A stretch of DNA of 64,000 nt from Halopseudomonas yangmingensis (GCF_900114825.1 NZ_FOUI01000014.1:1-64000), one strand, 5' to 3'. Positions 16,306 to 26,274 are shown, numbered from the stretch's first letter. Numbers and translations are program-made. The notes: generated by a model from the letters alone, not told the origin.

Positions 16306-17655
16306 GTGACCGACACCAAGATCCTGCTCGACGAATCCGAGATTCCCACCCACTGGTACAACGTGGTGGCCGACATGCCCAACCCGCCGGCGCCCTATCT
16401 GGGGCCGGACGGCCAGTTGCTGACGCCGGATGCGATGCAGGCGATTTTCCCGCCAGCGATCATCGAGCAGGAAATGAGCAGCCAGCGCTGGATCGAGATC
16501 CCCAACGAGGTGCGCGAGATTCTGCGTCTCTGGCGCCCGGCTCCGCTGTATCGTGCACACCGGCTGGAACAGGCACTGGGCACGCCGGCAAAGATCTACT
16601 TCAAGTACGAAGGCGTCAGCCCGGCCGGCTCGCACAAGGTCAATTCGGCGGTGGCACAGGCCTGGTACAACCGCGAGGCCGGCATCAAACGACTGACCAC
16701 CGAGACCGGCGCCGGCCAGTGGGGCTCGTCGCTGTCGCTGGCCGGCAGCATGTTCGGCCTGCAGGTGCGTATCTACATGGTCAAGGTCAGCCACGGCCAG
16801 AAGCCGTTCCGCCGCTCGATGATGCAGACCTGGGGCGGCGAGGTGATCCCCAGCCCGTCGATGCATACCGAGGCCGGTCGCCGGGTGCTGGCCGCCGACC
16901 CGGACAACCAGGGTTCGCTGGGTACCGCGATCTCCGAAGCGGTGGAAGAAGCCGCCTCGCGCAGCGACACCAACTATGCGCTGGGTTCGGTGCTCAACCA
17001 CGTACTGCTGCACCAGACGGTGATCGGCCTGGAGGCGAAGAAGCAGCTGGAGAAGGTTGGGGACTACCCGGATGTGATCTTTGCGCCCTGTGGCGGCGGC
17101 TCGAACGTCGGCGGCATGATGTTCCCGTTCCTCGCCGACAAGGCCGCCGGTCGCGATATCCGGCTGGTGGCGGTGGAGCCGGACTCCTGCCCGACCCTGA
17201 CCCGTGGCCACTATGCCTACGACTTCGGCGATGTCGCAGGCCTCACACCGATGATGAAGATGTACACCCTCGGCCACGATTTCATGCCGCCCGGCATCCA
17301 TGCCGGCGGACTGCGCTACCACGGCGATTCGGCGCTGGTTTCGCAGCTTTACCATGAGGGCATTCTGGAGGCGGTGGCCGTACCGCAGCTGGGCACCTTC
17401 GAATCCGGCGTACTGTTCTCCAAGACCATGGGCATCATTCCCGCACCGGAGTCCAACCACGCGGTACATGCGGCCATCCAGGAGGCGCTGCGCTGCAAGG
17501 AAAGTGGCGAGGCGAAGACCATCCTGTTCACCCTGTCCGGGCACGGCCACTTCGACATGGCCTCCTACGACAAGTACCTGGCCGGTGAGCTGCAAAACTA
17601 CAGCTACCCGGACGAGGCAATCCGCGCCGCGCTGGCTACGCTGCCCAAGGTGTAA
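16306..17655 (+). CDS. trpB: TrpB2-type tryptophan synthase beta-like PLP enzyme
   Basis: 449 aa from GTG 16306, with GGAG 7 nt upstream; a longer frame starts upstream but has no ribosome site. The PLP lysine sits in [15 protein letters not shown] and the phosphate loop is [10 protein letters not shown]. The extended N-terminus and [11 protein letters not shown] fit the TrpB2 branch, which lacks the contacts to a TrpA partner. No trpA is present next to it. TrpB2 joins indole and serine to make tryptophan, perhaps salvaging indole. The gene ends in front of a strong terminator shared with nirN. Confidence 0.9.
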   Translation: MTDTKILLDESEIPTHWYNVVADMPNPPAPYLGPDGQLLTPDAMQAIFPPAIIEQEMSSQRWIEIPNEVREILRLWRPAPLYRAHRLEQALGTPAKIYFKYEGVSPAGSHKVNSAVAQAWYNREAGIKRLTTETGAGQWGSSLSLAGSMFGLQVRIYMVKVSHGQKPFRRSMMQTWGGEVIPSPSMHTEAGRRVLAADPDNQGSLGTAISEAVEEAASRSDTNYALGSVLNHVLLHQTVIGLEAKKQLEKVGDYPDVIFAPCGGGSNVGGMMFPFLADKAAGRDIRLVAVEPDSCPTLTRGHYAYDFGDVAGLTPMMKMYTLGHDFMPPGIHAGGLRYHGDSALVSQLYHEGILEAVAVPQLGTFESGVLFSKTMGIIPAPESNHAVHAAIQEALRCKESGEAKTILFTLSGHGHFDMASYDKYLAGELQNYSYPDEAIRAALATLPKV

Positions 17656-17665
17656 CCCCTGGGCC

Positions 17666-17692
17666 GGGGGCCTCGCTCAGTGCGAGGTCCCC
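17666..17692. terminator. Bidirectional terminator hairpin between trpB2 and nirN
   Basis: GGGGGCCTCGC pairs with GCGAGGTCCCC around the loop TCAGT, an 11-bp stem with one G-T pair. It separates two convergent genes, and the nirN stop codon lies inside its loop. There is no clear T tract on either side, so it may work as a general block. Confidence 0.65.
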
Positions 17693-19155
17693 TCCGCGTA
17701 GTTGATCTTGTTGTAGACGTTGTACTTGCCGGACGGCTTGTTCATCGGAATACGCTTGACCTCTTCCAGGGTGCGCGCGTCGTACACCAGCAGCGCCCCG
17801 TCGGTATCCCAGACACTCAGCAGCACATGGCTGCCGTCACGGCTGAACTCAACGTGCGCGGCATTCTTGCCAGGCATCGGTCGCAGGGTATGCGCCAGCG
17901 TCAGCGTCTGCTTGTCGATCAGATGCACCGCCTCGCTGTTGGGGCCGAAAAACACGTCGGTCCAGGCATACTTGGAATCGGCATGGCTGCGCATAAAGAA
18001 GCCCGGACCCTCGGTAGGAATCTCGGTAATCAATTGCCAGCTTTCCAGATCCAGCACGCTGATCAGCCCCTGTCGGATATTCGGTGTGGCAAACACCCAG
18101 CGCCCGTCACGCTGCCAGTAGATACCAGAGCTCAGGTGCGGCATGCCCGGCAAGGGCACATCGGTCACTGCCTCGCCGCTATCCAGATCGATCACCTGAC
18201 CACCATGGGCCTTGCGCGAGGAGGCCAGCAGGAAGCGATAATCGGGGGTAAAGGAGAAGTCGTCGAGGTAGTCGGCAGCGGGCATCCGGCGCGGCACGAA
18301 ATCCGGCTCCCCGGCATAGGGGAACTCCCAAACTTCCTGCACGTCCTTCAGTGCCACCACAAAGCTGTGGCGTGGCGGCGCGGTATACACGGCGCTGACC
18401 CGTGAGTTGCGGCCATCCAGTCCGTCGGCAGAAATCTGTTTGATCAGTGACAGGTTAGTGGCATCCATCAACACCAGATTACCCGGCAGGTAGTTGCCAA
18501 CCATTATCCAGCGCCCGTCATCACTGACCGCCATGTTGCGGGTGTTCAGCCCAGCCCGCACCTCGGCGACCATGGTCAGGTTGTGCAGGTCGTACTTGGT
18601 AACCCAGCCGTCACGCGAGGCAAAGTAGACGAAACGCCCATCCGGCGAGAACTTGGGGCCGCCATGCAGGGCGAAGTGCGACTGGAAACGTGCCAGCGGC
18701 TCGAAACGGTCGCCATCCAGAATCACTACATGGTGATTGCCGGCTTCCACCACCACAAACAGGTTGAGCGGATCGGCACCGTGCTGCGGGGTATCTGGCA
18801 GGCTGGCCAGATCGACCAGTTGCCTATGGCTCGCCAGGATGTCCTGATCGGTCCATACCGGCGGCACTGACGGCGGCTGGTACAGGTAGTCAACCAGGCT
18901 ATCGATCTGACTGCTGTCCAGCAGCGCCTCATAGGCTGGCATCTGGCTGGCAACCCGGCCATGCCGGATCACCTCGCGGGCATCATCCGGCTTCAGGCGG
19001 CCTAGACTTACCGGCAACAGCGCCGGGCCGGCACCGCCCAGGCGCTGCTCGCCATGACAGGACTGGCAATGCTGGACATACAAGGCCTCACTGGCAGCCA
19101 GCGGCAGCACCGGCAGCAGACTGACACCCAGCAGCAGGGAACGTATCACTCGCAT
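17677..19155 (-). CDS. nirN: NirN, c-type cytochrome/d1 dehydrogenase for heme d1 maturation
   Basis: 492 aa from the second ATG (19155), which has GGAGG 7 nt upstream; an earlier ATG lies two codons before. A signal peptide ([15 protein letters not shown]) is followed by a cytochrome c domain with CQSCH, then an eight-bladed propeller (from about residue 120) like that of NirS. NirN is known to oxidise the last precursor to heme d1 in the periplasm and hand it to NirS. It is the last gene of the nirCFDLGHJEN operon and overlaps nirE by 10 bp. Confidence 0.93.
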   Translation of the reverse strand: MRVIRSLLLGVSLLPVLPLAASEALYVQHCQSCHGEQRLGGAGPALLPVSLGRLKPDDAREVIRHGRVASQMPAYEALLDSSQIDSLVDYLYQPPSVPPVWTDQDILASHRQLVDLASLPDTPQHGADPLNLFVVVEAGNHHVVILDGDRFEPLARFQSHFALHGGPKFSPDGRFVYFASRDGWVTKYDLHNLTMVAEVRAGLNTRNMAVSDDGRWIMVGNYLPGNLVLMDATNLSLIKQISADGLDGRNSRVSAVYTAPPRHSFVVALKDVQEVWEFPYAGEPDFVPRRMPAADYLDDFSFTPDYRFLLASSRKAHGGQVIDLDSGEAVTDVPLPGMPHLSSGIYWQRDGRWVFATPNIRQGLISVLDLESWQLITEIPTEGPGFFMRSHADSKYAWTDVFFGPNSEAVHLIDKQTLTLAHTLRPMPGKNAAHVEFSRDGSHVLLSVWDTDGALLVYDARTLEEVKRIPMNKPSGKYNVYNKINYAEGTSH

Positions 19156-19982
19156 GGGCATGCCTCCACGGGCTGGGTTTGCGCCAGCAGGCGTGCGGGA
19201 AAACTTACGGCTTTGTCATCAAACAGCGCGACCACCTTGCCGATCACGGTCAGTGTCGGTGGCACCAGCCCGGCCTCGGCCGCCAGCCGTGGCAGCGTGG
19301 CCAGGGTGCCACGCAGTACCTTCTGGTCGACCCGCGCGCCGTTGGCAATCAGCGCTGCCGGCATCTCTGGCGACATGCCGTGGGCGCTCAGCTGACGGCT
19401 GATCTCATCCAGACTGGCCAGCCCCATGTAGAACACCAGGGTATTGGTGGATACCGCCAGACTCTGCCATGGCAGGCTCAGGGCGCCGTCATCCTGCAAA
19501 TGACCAGTTATAAACTGGCAGGACTGCGCACAGTCGCGGTGCGTCAGCGGGATGCCGGCGTAGGCGGTACAACCGGCGGCAGCGGTGATGCCCGGCACCA
19601 CCTGACAGCTGATGCCATGTTGCAGCAGGTATTCGATTTCCTCGCCGCCACGCCCGAACACAAAGGGGTCTCCGCCCTTAAGCCGCACCACGCGGAGGCC
19701 TTCACGGGCCAGTTGCAGCAACAGATCGTTGATCTGCTCCTGCGGCATGCTGTGATGACCGCTGGCCTTGCCGGCAAAGTGGCGCGGCAGGCTGTCGGGC
19801 AGCAGAGCCATGATTTCCGGGCTGACCAGCCGGTCGTAGACCAGCACATCGGCCTGTTGCAGCAGGCTCCAGCCGCGCAGGGTCAGCAGTCCGGCATCGC
19901 CGGGGCCAGCGCCGACCAGCGCTACTTCGCCGGCCGCCAGTGGGGTTCCGGCCAACGCCGGAAAGGGTATTGTCTGGGCCAT
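19146..19982 (-). CDS. nirE: Uroporphyrinogen-III C-methyltransferase for heme d1
   Basis: 278 aa from ATG 19982 (AAGGAGCC upstream). The SUMT motifs are complete: [28 protein letters not shown] near the start, [13 protein letters not shown] in the centre, and ITGHLQDDG downstream. It methylates uroporphyrinogen III at C2 and C7 to precorrin-2, the entry point of heme d1 synthesis. Its place between nirJ and nirN identifies it as NirE rather than CobA. Confidence 0.94.
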   Translation of the reverse strand: MAQTIPFPALAGTPLAAGEVALVGAGPGDAGLLTLRGWSLLQQADVLVYDRLVSPEIMALLPDSLPRHFAGKASGHHSMPQEQINDLLLQLAREGLRVVRLKGGDPFVFGRGGEEIEYLLQHGISCQVVPGITAAAGCTAYAGIPLTHRDCAQSCQFITGHLQDDGALSLPWQSLAVSTNTLVFYMGLASLDEISRQLSAHGMSPEMPAALIANGARVDQKVLRGTLATLPRLAAEAGLVPPTLTVIGKVVALFDDKAVSFPARLLAQTQPVEACPCE

Positions 19983-20022
19983 ACTGGCTCCTTGACTGAT
20001 CAAAGCATCACGGGCAGGTGGC

Positions 20023-21201
20023 CTAGAGGGCCACGCTGGGAATTCGTTGCGCCGGCTCAAGGCCGATCTCTTCATCGCTCAGGTAGCAACCAGGATCTTC
20101 TGCCCACAGGTCACCATCGGCCCAGGCTCGGGTCCGGGTGTTGCCGTTGCAGATCGACAGCCAGCGGCAGTCGCCGCAGCGACCGGTGACCGCCCGCGGA
20201 TGCTGGCGCAGTTGCTGCAGCAAGGGTTCGGGACGCTCCAGCCAGATCTCGCGGAAGCTCTGCCGACGTACGTTGCCGACGCTGTGTTGCCACCAGTAGG
20301 TATCCGGGTGCACGTCGCCAATATTGTCGATATTCGCCACCCCGGCTCCCGAGGCATTGCCGCCCCAGGCGCGCAGCAGTCCTTCCAGTTCCTCGACCTT
20401 GTGCGGCAGGTTCTGCGCTGCCCACTGCAGCAACAGCACCGCATCGGCATCGTTGTTGCCACTGACGAAATCGGTATCGCGATGGGCCTGTACGTCTTCC
20501 CAGGCGCGGTCGAAAATCCGCCACATGGCATCACGGGTCATCTGCCGGTGCGCATCCATGCTACGGCTACGGCGACCGCGGCCACTGTAATTGAGGTGCG
20601 ACAGGTAGAACTTCTGCACATCGTGTTCGCGCATCAGCTCCAGCAGCGCATCCAGCTGCGGATAGTTGTTCTGGGTCAGGGTGGTGCGCAGGCCGACCCG
20701 GATATCGCGGCTGCGGCACAGGTCGATGGCACGCATCGAGGCGGCGAAGCTGCCCTTGAGCTGGCGCCAGTCGTCGTGCACCGCTTCCAGCCCGTCGATG
20801 CTGATGCCGACATAGTCAAAGTCGGCAGCAGCAATGCGCTCGATATTGCTTTCATCGATCAGCGTGCCGTTGCTCGACAGCGCCACATAGAAGCCCTTGT
20901 CGCGCGCGTGGTCGGCCAACTCGAAGATGTCCGGACGCAGCAGCGGCTCACCGCCGCTGAGAATCAGCACCCGCACACCGGCTTCGTGCAGGTCGTCGAT
21001 CACCCGGTGCGCCTCGGCAGTATCCAGCTCGTCACGGAACTCGCTGTCGGCGGACGTGGCGTAGCAGTGCCGGCAGGTCAGGTTGCAGCGGCGCAGCAGA
21101 TTCCAGATCACCACTGGCGGGCGGGTGCTGCCGGGTTTGGCGACGCGCGGTGGCGGGCTGACCCCGGCCAATGCGCGCAGGTAGTGACTGATTCTCATCA
21201 T
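20023..21201 (-). CDS. nirJ: Radical-SAM heme d1 biosynthesis protein NirJ
   Basis: 392 aa. The radical-SAM cluster is CNLTCRHC (about residues 40-47) and the SAM-binding GGEP follows in [11 protein letters not shown]. The C-terminal cysteine region [10 protein letters not shown] binds a second Fe-S cluster. NirJ removes the propionates at rings A and B from didecarboxysiroheme and places the oxo groups. The ATG overlaps the nirH stop (ATGA). Confidence 0.95.
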   Translation of the reverse strand: MMRISHYLRALAGVSPPPRVAKPGSTRPPVVIWNLLRRCNLTCRHCYATSADSEFRDELDTAEAHRVIDDLHEAGVRVLILSGGEPLLRPDIFELADHARDKGFYVALSSNGTLIDESNIERIAAADFDYVGISIDGLEAVHDDWRQLKGSFAASMRAIDLCRSRDIRVGLRTTLTQNNYPQLDALLELMREHDVQKFYLSHLNYSGRGRRSRSMDAHRQMTRDAMWRIFDRAWEDVQAHRDTDFVSGNNDADAVLLLQWAAQNLPHKVEELEGLLRAWGGNASGAGVANIDNIGDVHPDTYWWQHSVGNVRRQSFREIWLERPEPLLQQLRQHPRAVTGRCGDCRWLSICNGNTRTRAWADGDLWAEDPGCYLSDEEIGLEPAQRIPSVAL

Positions 21202-21713
21202 GGCGTGGTTTCCTCGCGGCGGCGGGCAATGCGCAGCCCGGTTTTTTTCAGGATGCGGCTGCTCACCAGCATGCTGTCGGCGCGGCTGGCGCTGCCGAGC
21301 AATTGGCGGATCTGCGCGCGATAGTCCTCGATGGCGGCGGCATCGGTGCCGTGCACCATGGCAAACAGGTTGTAGTGCCAGCCATCGCGACGCGGACGCC
21401 GGTAACAGTGACTGACAAAGGGCAAGGCGCCGACCTGGGCACCAAGCTCATCGACCTGTTCGTCGGCAATATCCCAGACGGTCATGCCGTTGTGCCGGTA
21501 ACCGAGCCGATAGTGGTTGGGTACTGCGGCAATCCGACGGATTGCCCCGCTATCCTGCAAGCGCTGCAGCAACGACAGGGTCTGTTGCAGATCCAGACCA
21601 AGGTGTTCGGCGATCCACTGCCAGGGGTCGTCGACCAGCGGCAGGCCGGCTTCGGTAAGCTCGACCAGCTGGCGCGCCAGGCGCAGGTCAGAGGGCGAAA
21701 TGCAGGCCGACAT
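21198..21713 (-). CDS. nirH: Siroheme decarboxylase subunit NirH
   Basis: 171 aa from ATG 21713, with AAGGAG upstream; the start lies 26 bp inside nirG. AsnC/Lrp-like fold with an N-terminal HTH-type segment and the NirH pattern NHYRLGYRHNGMTVWDI, CYRRPRRDGWHYNLFAMVHG. With NirD, L and G it forms the enzyme that decarboxylates siroheme to 12,18-didecarboxysiroheme. Confidence 0.93.
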   Translation of the reverse strand: MSACISPSDLRLARQLVELTEAGLPLVDDPWQWIAEHLGLDLQQTLSLLQRLQDSGAIRRIAAVPNHYRLGYRHNGMTVWDIADEQVDELGAQVGALPFVSHCYRRPRRDGWHYNLFAMVHGTDAAAIEDYRAQIRQLLGSASRADSMLVSSRILKKTGLRIARRREETTP

Positions 21714-22131
21714 GAAATGTCTTCTCCTTGGGCAGGTTGAGTACCGGCAGGCCCGTGGCGGCTTCAATCGCCGCAACAGTCCGGTCAATGCCCTCGGGGC
21801 TGTCGCAAGCCAGCACGAACCACATGTTCCAGGCGTGCTCGCGGCGGTAGTTGTGGGCCACTTCCGGCATACCGTCGAGCTGCGCGGCCACCGCATCAAA
21901 GCGTTCCTCGGGCACTGCCAGCGCGGCCAGGGTGAAGGCGCCGCCGAGCTGTTCGATGTCGAACATCGGCCCGAAACGGGTCAGGGTGCCGTCGTCCAGC
22001 AGTTGCTGCACCCGCTGGCGCAACTGCTGGCTGCTGCACTGCAACTCGGCAGCCAGCTGCTGCCAGGGCTGCGGCACCAGCGGCAGGCCCTGTTGCAGGC
22101 GATTCAATAAACGCCGATCAAACTCATCCAT
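21688..22131 (-). CDS. nirG: Siroheme decarboxylase subunit NirG
   Basis: 147 aa from ATG 22131, which overlaps the end of nirL by 8 bp. AsnC-like: FDRRLLNRLQQGLPLVPQPW at the start, HNYRREHAWNMWFVLAC in the middle and LPKEKTFHVGLHFAL at the end. It pairs with NirH, as NirD pairs with NirL. A longer upstream reading is possible but would run far into nirL. Confidence 0.92.
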   Translation of the reverse strand: MDEFDRRLLNRLQQGLPLVPQPWQQLAAELQCSSQQLRQRVQQLLDDGTLTRFGPMFDIEQLGGAFTLAALAVPEERFDAVAAQLDGMPEVAHNYRREHAWNMWFVLACDSPEGIDRTVAAIEAATGLPVLNLPKEKTFHVGLHFAL

Positions 22132-22618
22132 GCTGTGGCTCCGACAGGCTGTAGCGGGCACCACGCTGTTTGAAGGCGCGGGTACTGAACAGCAGTTGGT
22201 GGGGACGTCGTGACAGGCCATGCTCTTCCAGCAGCTCGGCAACGCGGGCCTCGACAGCAGCACGGTTACGCCCGTGAATCATGCAGAACAAATTGAAATT
22301 CCAGTGCGGCGGACGCCGTGGACGGCGGTAGCACAGGTTGACGCCGGCGGCGCGCCCAAGGCGTTGGCCCAGCGCGTCGACCTCGGCATCATCGATATCC
22401 ATTACCAGCATCACGTTGGCGTCGATGCCCAGCGCCCGGTGCTTGAGTACCAGCCCGAAACGCCGAAACAACCCTTCATCCTGCCAGCGCTGCGCCTGTT
22501 CCAGCACCTGCTGCTCGCTGCAGCCGATCTGCCCGGCCAGCTGCTGCCAGGGCTGCTCGACCAATGGCAAGCCGCGCTCCAGCAGGGCGCGCAGGGCCTT
22601 CTGTTGCATGGCGTTCAT
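22124..22618 (-). CDS. nirL: Siroheme decarboxylase subunit NirL
   Basis: 164 aa from ATG 22618, overlapping the nirD stop (ATGA). AsnC-like, with LCYRRPRRPPHWNFNLFCMIHGR near residue 110, the NirL/NirH type of histidine-bearing loop. Part of the siroheme decarboxylase. Its gene partner nirD lies directly upstream. Confidence 0.92.
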   Translation of the reverse strand: MNAMQQKALRALLERGLPLVEQPWQQLAGQIGCSEQQVLEQAQRWQDEGLFRRFGLVLKHRALGIDANVMLVMDIDDAEVDALGQRLGRAAGVNLCYRRPRRPPHWNFNLFCMIHGRNRAAVEARVAELLEEHGLSRRPHQLLFSTRAFKQRGARYSLSEPQHG

Positions 22619-23079
22619 ACCGGCACCCGCGAGCGCTGCCCCAGCGGAAAGCCCAGGTCGATGCGATAGCCGGTGAGCATCGGCAGATCCAGCAACGGCA
22701 GGTCGATGTCCCGGCGGATGTTTTCCAGCACCCGCTGCAGGTGTGCCTGATCCGGGGCAGTCAGCACGAACCAGAGGTTCCACTGGTGCTCGCGCTGGTA
22801 ATTGTGATTGACCTCCGGCAACGCGTTGATGCGCGCTGCCACCTCCTCGATGCGTCCCGGGGGTACCGCCAGCGCGGCCAACGTGCTGGCGCCGGCACGG
22901 CTGTGTTCGAACACCGGCCCGACCCGCGACAGCGCGCCCTGCTGCTCCAGTTGTTGCAGGCACTGCAGCACCTGCTGTTCGCTACAGCCCAGTTGCTCGG
23001 CAATCGCCTGCCAGGGATTGGCGCAAATTGGCAGGCCGTGCTGGAAGCCGTCGATGATTGCCAGGGTCAGATCGTCCAT
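22615..23079 (-). CDS. nirD: Siroheme decarboxylase subunit NirD
   Basis: 154 aa, starting MDDLTLAIIDGFQHGLP after TAGGAGCC. The NirD/NirG pattern HNYQREHQWNLWFVLT is present. Here nirD, L, G and H are four separate genes, as in Pseudomonas; some bacteria carry a fused DL. It lies between nirF and nirL. Confidence 0.92.
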   Translation of the reverse strand: MDDLTLAIIDGFQHGLPICANPWQAIAEQLGCSEQQVLQCLQQLEQQGALSRVGPVFEHSRAGASTLAALAVPPGRIEEVAARINALPEVNHNYQREHQWNLWFVLTAPDQAHLQRVLENIRRDIDLPLLDLPMLTGYRIDLGFPLGQRSRVPV

Positions 23080-23088
23080 GGGCGGCTC

Positions 23089-24282
23089 CTAGAGACCGAT
23101 ACGGTGTGCGCGGCTGCTGAAGAAGATGCCGCTCGGCGTTTGCGCCGGCAGGGTCTTCACCAGCTCCAGTGTCTCTGTGTCCCATACCTGCAATTCATTG
23201 CGGTCACGCACCGACAGCCAGACCTGCTCGCCACGCGGGGTAAATTCCATATGCAACACGCCAGGGCCCGGCTCGATGGTCTTGATTACTTGCAGACTCT
23301 GGGTATCGATCACCTGGATCAGCTGATTGTCCGGGAAGGCAAAGTTGACCCAGACCTGCCGCGCATCCGGACGCGCCATGACGAACACCGGTTGCCCGGC
23401 AACCTTGATGGCGGCCTGCTGCTCCCAGTTCTCGGCATTCATCACCAGCACCCGGTGCTGACCGATCGCCGGCAGGAACATCAGCTGGCCGGCCTGTGCC
23501 CAGCCTTCCAGATGCGGCATCTTGTATACCGGCAGTGCTTCCTGGCCGCGACCATAGCCATCCAGCACCCGGGTGACGCCCTGCTGCGGGTTCCACAGAT
23601 CCAGCTTGGCCAGACCGTCTTCGCCGAACAGTCCGGCGATGTAGTAGCGACCATCCGGGGTCAGCAGCGCGTCATAGGGCTGGCGACCGATATTTTCAAA
23701 GCGGGTCAGCTGCGGTGCCGTCGGCTGGCTGAAATCGGCCTGCCAGATCTCACCGGTGTCGAACAGGCTGAACAGGAACTGCTGTCCAGGGGCATCCACC
23801 ACGCCAACCACCCGCGCATTGCGGCTGCCGTCCGGCATCGGCGTGGCCGGAATGTCCGCCAGCATGTCCAGCGTCTGCGCATCGAACACGCGCACACCGC
23901 CCGGCTCGTAGTTGCCCACGGCAATCAGCCGGCCATCCTGGCTGATCGCACCGCCGATACTGTTGCCACCCTGGATCACCCGGTTGACGATGCGGTCCTG
24001 CAGCATGTCGATCTGCGTCAGGCCACCATCGCGACCAAACACGTAGGCATAGCGCTGGTCCCGCGAGAACACGGCCGTGGCATGCGACAGATCGCCCAAC
24101 CCCTCGATCCGCGCCAGGCTGCTGTTGTTGCTGTGCTCAACGATCTGCACACTGCCGGTAGCCCGTTCAATCACCAGACCCAAATCACCGGTAGCACGCA
24201 GCGGTCTTTCCACAGGGCCTGACTGCAGGGCACAGCCGCTCAGCAACACACTGGCCAATGCCAGACTTATCAGGGCTTTCAT
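23089..24282 (-). CDS. nirF: Heme d1 biosynthesis lipoprotein NirF
   Basis: 397 aa. The N-terminus has a lipoprotein signal with lipobox LLSGC, so the mature protein is probably anchored in a membrane and faces the periplasm. The rest is an eight-bladed propeller related to the NirS d1 domain. NirF binds heme d1 or its precursor in the last steps. It lacks a cytochrome c domain, unlike NirN. The ATG overlaps the nirC stop (ATGA). Confidence 0.94.
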   Translation of the reverse strand: MKALISLALASVLLSGCALQSGPVERPLRATGDLGLVIERATGSVQIVEHSNNSSLARIEGLGDLSHATAVFSRDQRYAYVFGRDGGLTQIDMLQDRIVNRVIQGGNSIGGAISQDGRLIAVGNYEPGGVRVFDAQTLDMLADIPATPMPDGSRNARVVGVVDAPGQQFLFSLFDTGEIWQADFSQPTAPQLTRFENIGRQPYDALLTPDGRYYIAGLFGEDGLAKLDLWNPQQGVTRVLDGYGRGQEALPVYKMPHLEGWAQAGQLMFLPAIGQHRVLVMNAENWEQQAAIKVAGQPVFVMARPDARQVWVNFAFPDNQLIQVIDTQSLQVIKTIEPGPGVLHMEFTPRGEQVWLSVRDRNELQVWDTETLELVKTLPAQTPSGIFFSSRAHRIGL

Positions 24283-24602
24283 GGTTCCACTCCTTGCAGC
24301 AGTCGATCGATCATCCAGCCGGCTTCCTCTTCACTGAGCAACGCCTTCCACGGCGGCATGGCGGTGCCGGGCCGGCCGTGAATGACTGTACCCACCAGAT
24401 ACTCGCGACTCTTGCCGGCCAGTGCCTCGGGGGTCAGTGCCGGGCCCAGCCCGCCTTTCATCCACAGCCCATGGCAGGAACCACAGTCCTGGACCAGCAG
24501 GTGCTTGAGCGTCTGCTGGCGCGCTTCGTCCAGCGCATGACTTGCAGGTACCACAGCAATGAGACATAGAGACAACAGCCACCGGGGCTTGGGGAGGTCC
24601 AT
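24279..24602 (-). CDS. nirC: Small c-type cytochrome NirC (c55x)
   Basis: 107 aa with a signal peptide (LLSLCLIAVVPASHA) and one heme site CGSCHGLWMKGGLGPAL, with a Met ligand candidate in GTAMPPWK. AAGGAG lies 7 nt upstream of the ATG. It probably donates or takes electrons during heme d1 formation. In Pseudomonas aeruginosa it follows nirS and nirM; here it is the first gene of the operon, with an FNR/DNR box 61-74 nt upstream. Confidence 0.92.
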   Translation of the reverse strand: MDLPKPRWLLSLCLIAVVPASHALDEARQQTLKHLLVQDCGSCHGLWMKGGLGPALTPEALAGKSREYLVGTVIHGRPGTAMPPWKALLSEEEAGWMIDRLLQGVEP

Positions 24603-24662
24603 ACCTGACTCCTTGAGGCATTGATATGGCTGTGAGGATAATCAGCCCAAGCCCTTGGGCGC

Positions 24663-24676
24663 TTGATGCAAATCAA
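24663..24676 (-). promoter_or_regulatory. FNR/DNR box upstream of nirC
   Basis: TTGATGCAAATCAA, a perfect match to TTGAT-N4-ATCAA. Reading the minus strand, a -10-like TGATTAT lies about 18 nt after the box, which puts the box near -41.5, the normal activating position. It should drive nirCFDLGHJEN under low oxygen and nitric oxide. Confidence 0.85.
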
Positions 24677-24812
24677 CTTTGTCTGTACATGTGACGCCTT
24701 GTCGCGCCAGCAATACTCTGCGGAGCATGGAGAACAGCGGCAAGGCGCCGCATACCCGCAGAGCCGAACAACGACGTGCTACCATCCGCGCATTGCGACA
24801 TGAGGAGAACGC

Positions 24813-25508
24813 ATGAGAACTGCACAACAACAGGACTGCATCGAGGTCTATACCCGCCCGGAGCTTTACGCCAGCACCTTTTGGCTGCATGGCCTGGGCG
24901 CTACGGGGACAGACATGGACTCGTTCATCACACACATGCACCAAAGTCGCGAACTGGGGCTGCACCATCTGGCACCTAACGCCGGGCTGCGCCGGGTGAC
25001 CGTCAGGGGCGGAATGCCGATGCGCGCCTGGTTCGATATCAAAGGCGATCCGGCTGAAGCCGGCGAAGATGTCGAAGGTATTCGCGAGAATGCCGCGCGC
25101 ATCCATACCCTGCTGGATGACGAGTGCGCTCGCGGCATTCCCTCGACCTGTATTCTGCTCGGCGGTTTTTCCCAGGGAGCCAGCCTGGCACTGTTCAGTG
25201 CGTTGCGCTATTCACAGCCGCTGGCCGGCGCCGTGATGTTTGCCGGAGAATTACTGCTGGAAGATACCTTGCAGGCCGAACGCCACCCGGCCAATGCCAC
25301 ACTACCGATTCTGCTACTGCATGGCAGCAACGACGAAAACACGCCCATCGAACTGGCTCGGCATGCCCGTGACCGCCTGACTGAACTGGGCCATCCGGTT
25401 GAGCTGGTGGAATACGAACTGGGTCACGAGGTGAGCCTGGAGCAGATTACCCGCATGGACGAATGGGCCTTCTCGCTGCTACAGCAAGCCATCAAGCAAA
25501 GCGCGTAA
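24813..25508 (+). CDS. Carboxylesterase / phospholipase of the alpha/beta-hydrolase family
   Basis: 231 aa. FWLHGLGATGTDM near the start is the oxyanion region, GGFSQGASLALF is the nucleophile elbow (Ser about residue 117), and the Asp (HGSNDENTP) and His (YELGHEVS) of the triad follow. This is the EstB/YpfH type, soluble, with no signal peptide. It lies between the nir operon (divergent) and the nos region; a link to denitrification is not evident. Confidence 0.88.
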   Translation: MRTAQQQDCIEVYTRPELYASTFWLHGLGATGTDMDSFITHMHQSRELGLHHLAPNAGLRRVTVRGGMPMRAWFDIKGDPAEAGEDVEGIRENAARIHTLLDDECARGIPSTCILLGGFSQGASLALFSALRYSQPLAGAVMFAGELLLEDTLQAERHPANATLPILLLHGSNDENTPIELARHARDRLTELGHPVELVEYELGHEVSLEQITRMDEWAFSLLQQAIKQSA

Positions 25509-25596
25509 GACTGGCAGCCAGCATTGCCGGCGGCTCAGGACGAGCCCCCGGCAAACGCGCACTTAGCGGAAAGCCCGGATAAGTGCGCAACCCCGA

Positions 25597-25938
25597 TCAG
25601 TGGAAATCACGATTGGGCAACAGCCAGTCGGCATCGGGATCATGACCGGCCTTGGTGGCGGCCTGCCAGGTCTCGGAAAACTGCCCCAACACCTCATCCA
25701 GTGCCGCCTGCTCGTTATCATAGCCAGCACTGTCCGGCATAGCCGGCAAAGCCATTCCCGGGGTCTGCAAATAGTGGCTCTGCTCCACCTCGAACCAGTT
25801 CTCTCCCAGACGACGATACAGACGCAAACGGATCAGCTCGGGAATGCCATCCAGCTGAAAAGCGAACTCGCGATACAGAAAACGGGCATGCGCAATACCG
25901 GGGCGATTGAAGCGCTCGGCAACACTGTCCTGACTCAT
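25597..25938 (-). CDS. Conserved protein of unknown function next to nosR
   Basis: 113 aa from ATG 25938 with AGGAGAAAAG upstream. It starts MSQDSVAERFNRPGIAHARF and ends DADWLLPNRDFH; soluble, with many aromatic and charged residues, no known motif. The gene is divergent from nosR, and an FNR/DNR-type box at 25980-25993 lies about 48 bp upstream of its start. This suggests co-regulation with nitrous oxide reduction. No family is recognised. Confidence 0.65.
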   Translation of the reverse strand: MSQDSVAERFNRPGIAHARFLYREFAFQLDGIPELIRLRLYRRLGENWFEVEQSHYLQTPGMALPAMPDSAGYDNEQAALDEVLGQFSETWQAATKAGHDPDADWLLPNRDFH

Positions 25939-25979
25939 CTCTTTTCTCCTGCGACCTATGGTCGCTTTCGGGATCATGT

Positions 25980-25993
25980 TTGACCCCAGTCAA
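25980..25993 (+). promoter_or_regulatory. FNR/DNR-type box between the 113-aa gene and nosR (first)
   Basis: TTGACCCCAGTCAA, a perfect palindrome in its outer five bases, differing from the consensus by C for T and G for A at the inner positions. It lies close to the minus-strand gene and 282 bp before nosR, so it may serve the minus-strand gene more than nosR. Confidence 0.6.
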
Positions 25994-26023
25994 ATAACCG
26001 CAGGTTTGGTACTGATAACCTGA

Positions 26024-26037
26024 TTGCCAATAATCAA
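26024..26037 (+). promoter_or_regulatory. FNR/DNR-type box upstream of nosR (second)
   Basis: TTGCCAATAATCAA, a full right half site and a left half with two changes. It is the nearer of two boxes before nosR. A TATAGC -10-like site at 26071-26076 is close, though the spacing is about ten bases longer than the standard. It is probably the nosR activator site under low oxygen. Confidence 0.55.
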
Positions 26038-26274
26038 GTGCTGCAAAGTCTGCCCCAGACCTTGCGGCACTATAGCAGAAGGGATTCATCAAATGATCTG
26101 CAGCAGCCTGGATACCTGCCCCACGCAGGCTCTCCGGCAATGGTCGCCTGACAGCGACCAATCCGTGTTTTGCGCCGCGACGCAAAGCACCTCCGTGAGA
26201 CTGGCGGCCTTTTCCGCCCGGTCGCTTTTCCGGTGGCTTACCGCCACAGAACCTGCAGCCTGAAGAGAGCCGAC

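Noticed and set aside
22564-24222. 552-codon plus-strand frame
   Set aside because: Antisense to nirD, nirF and part of nirL, which are certain genes.
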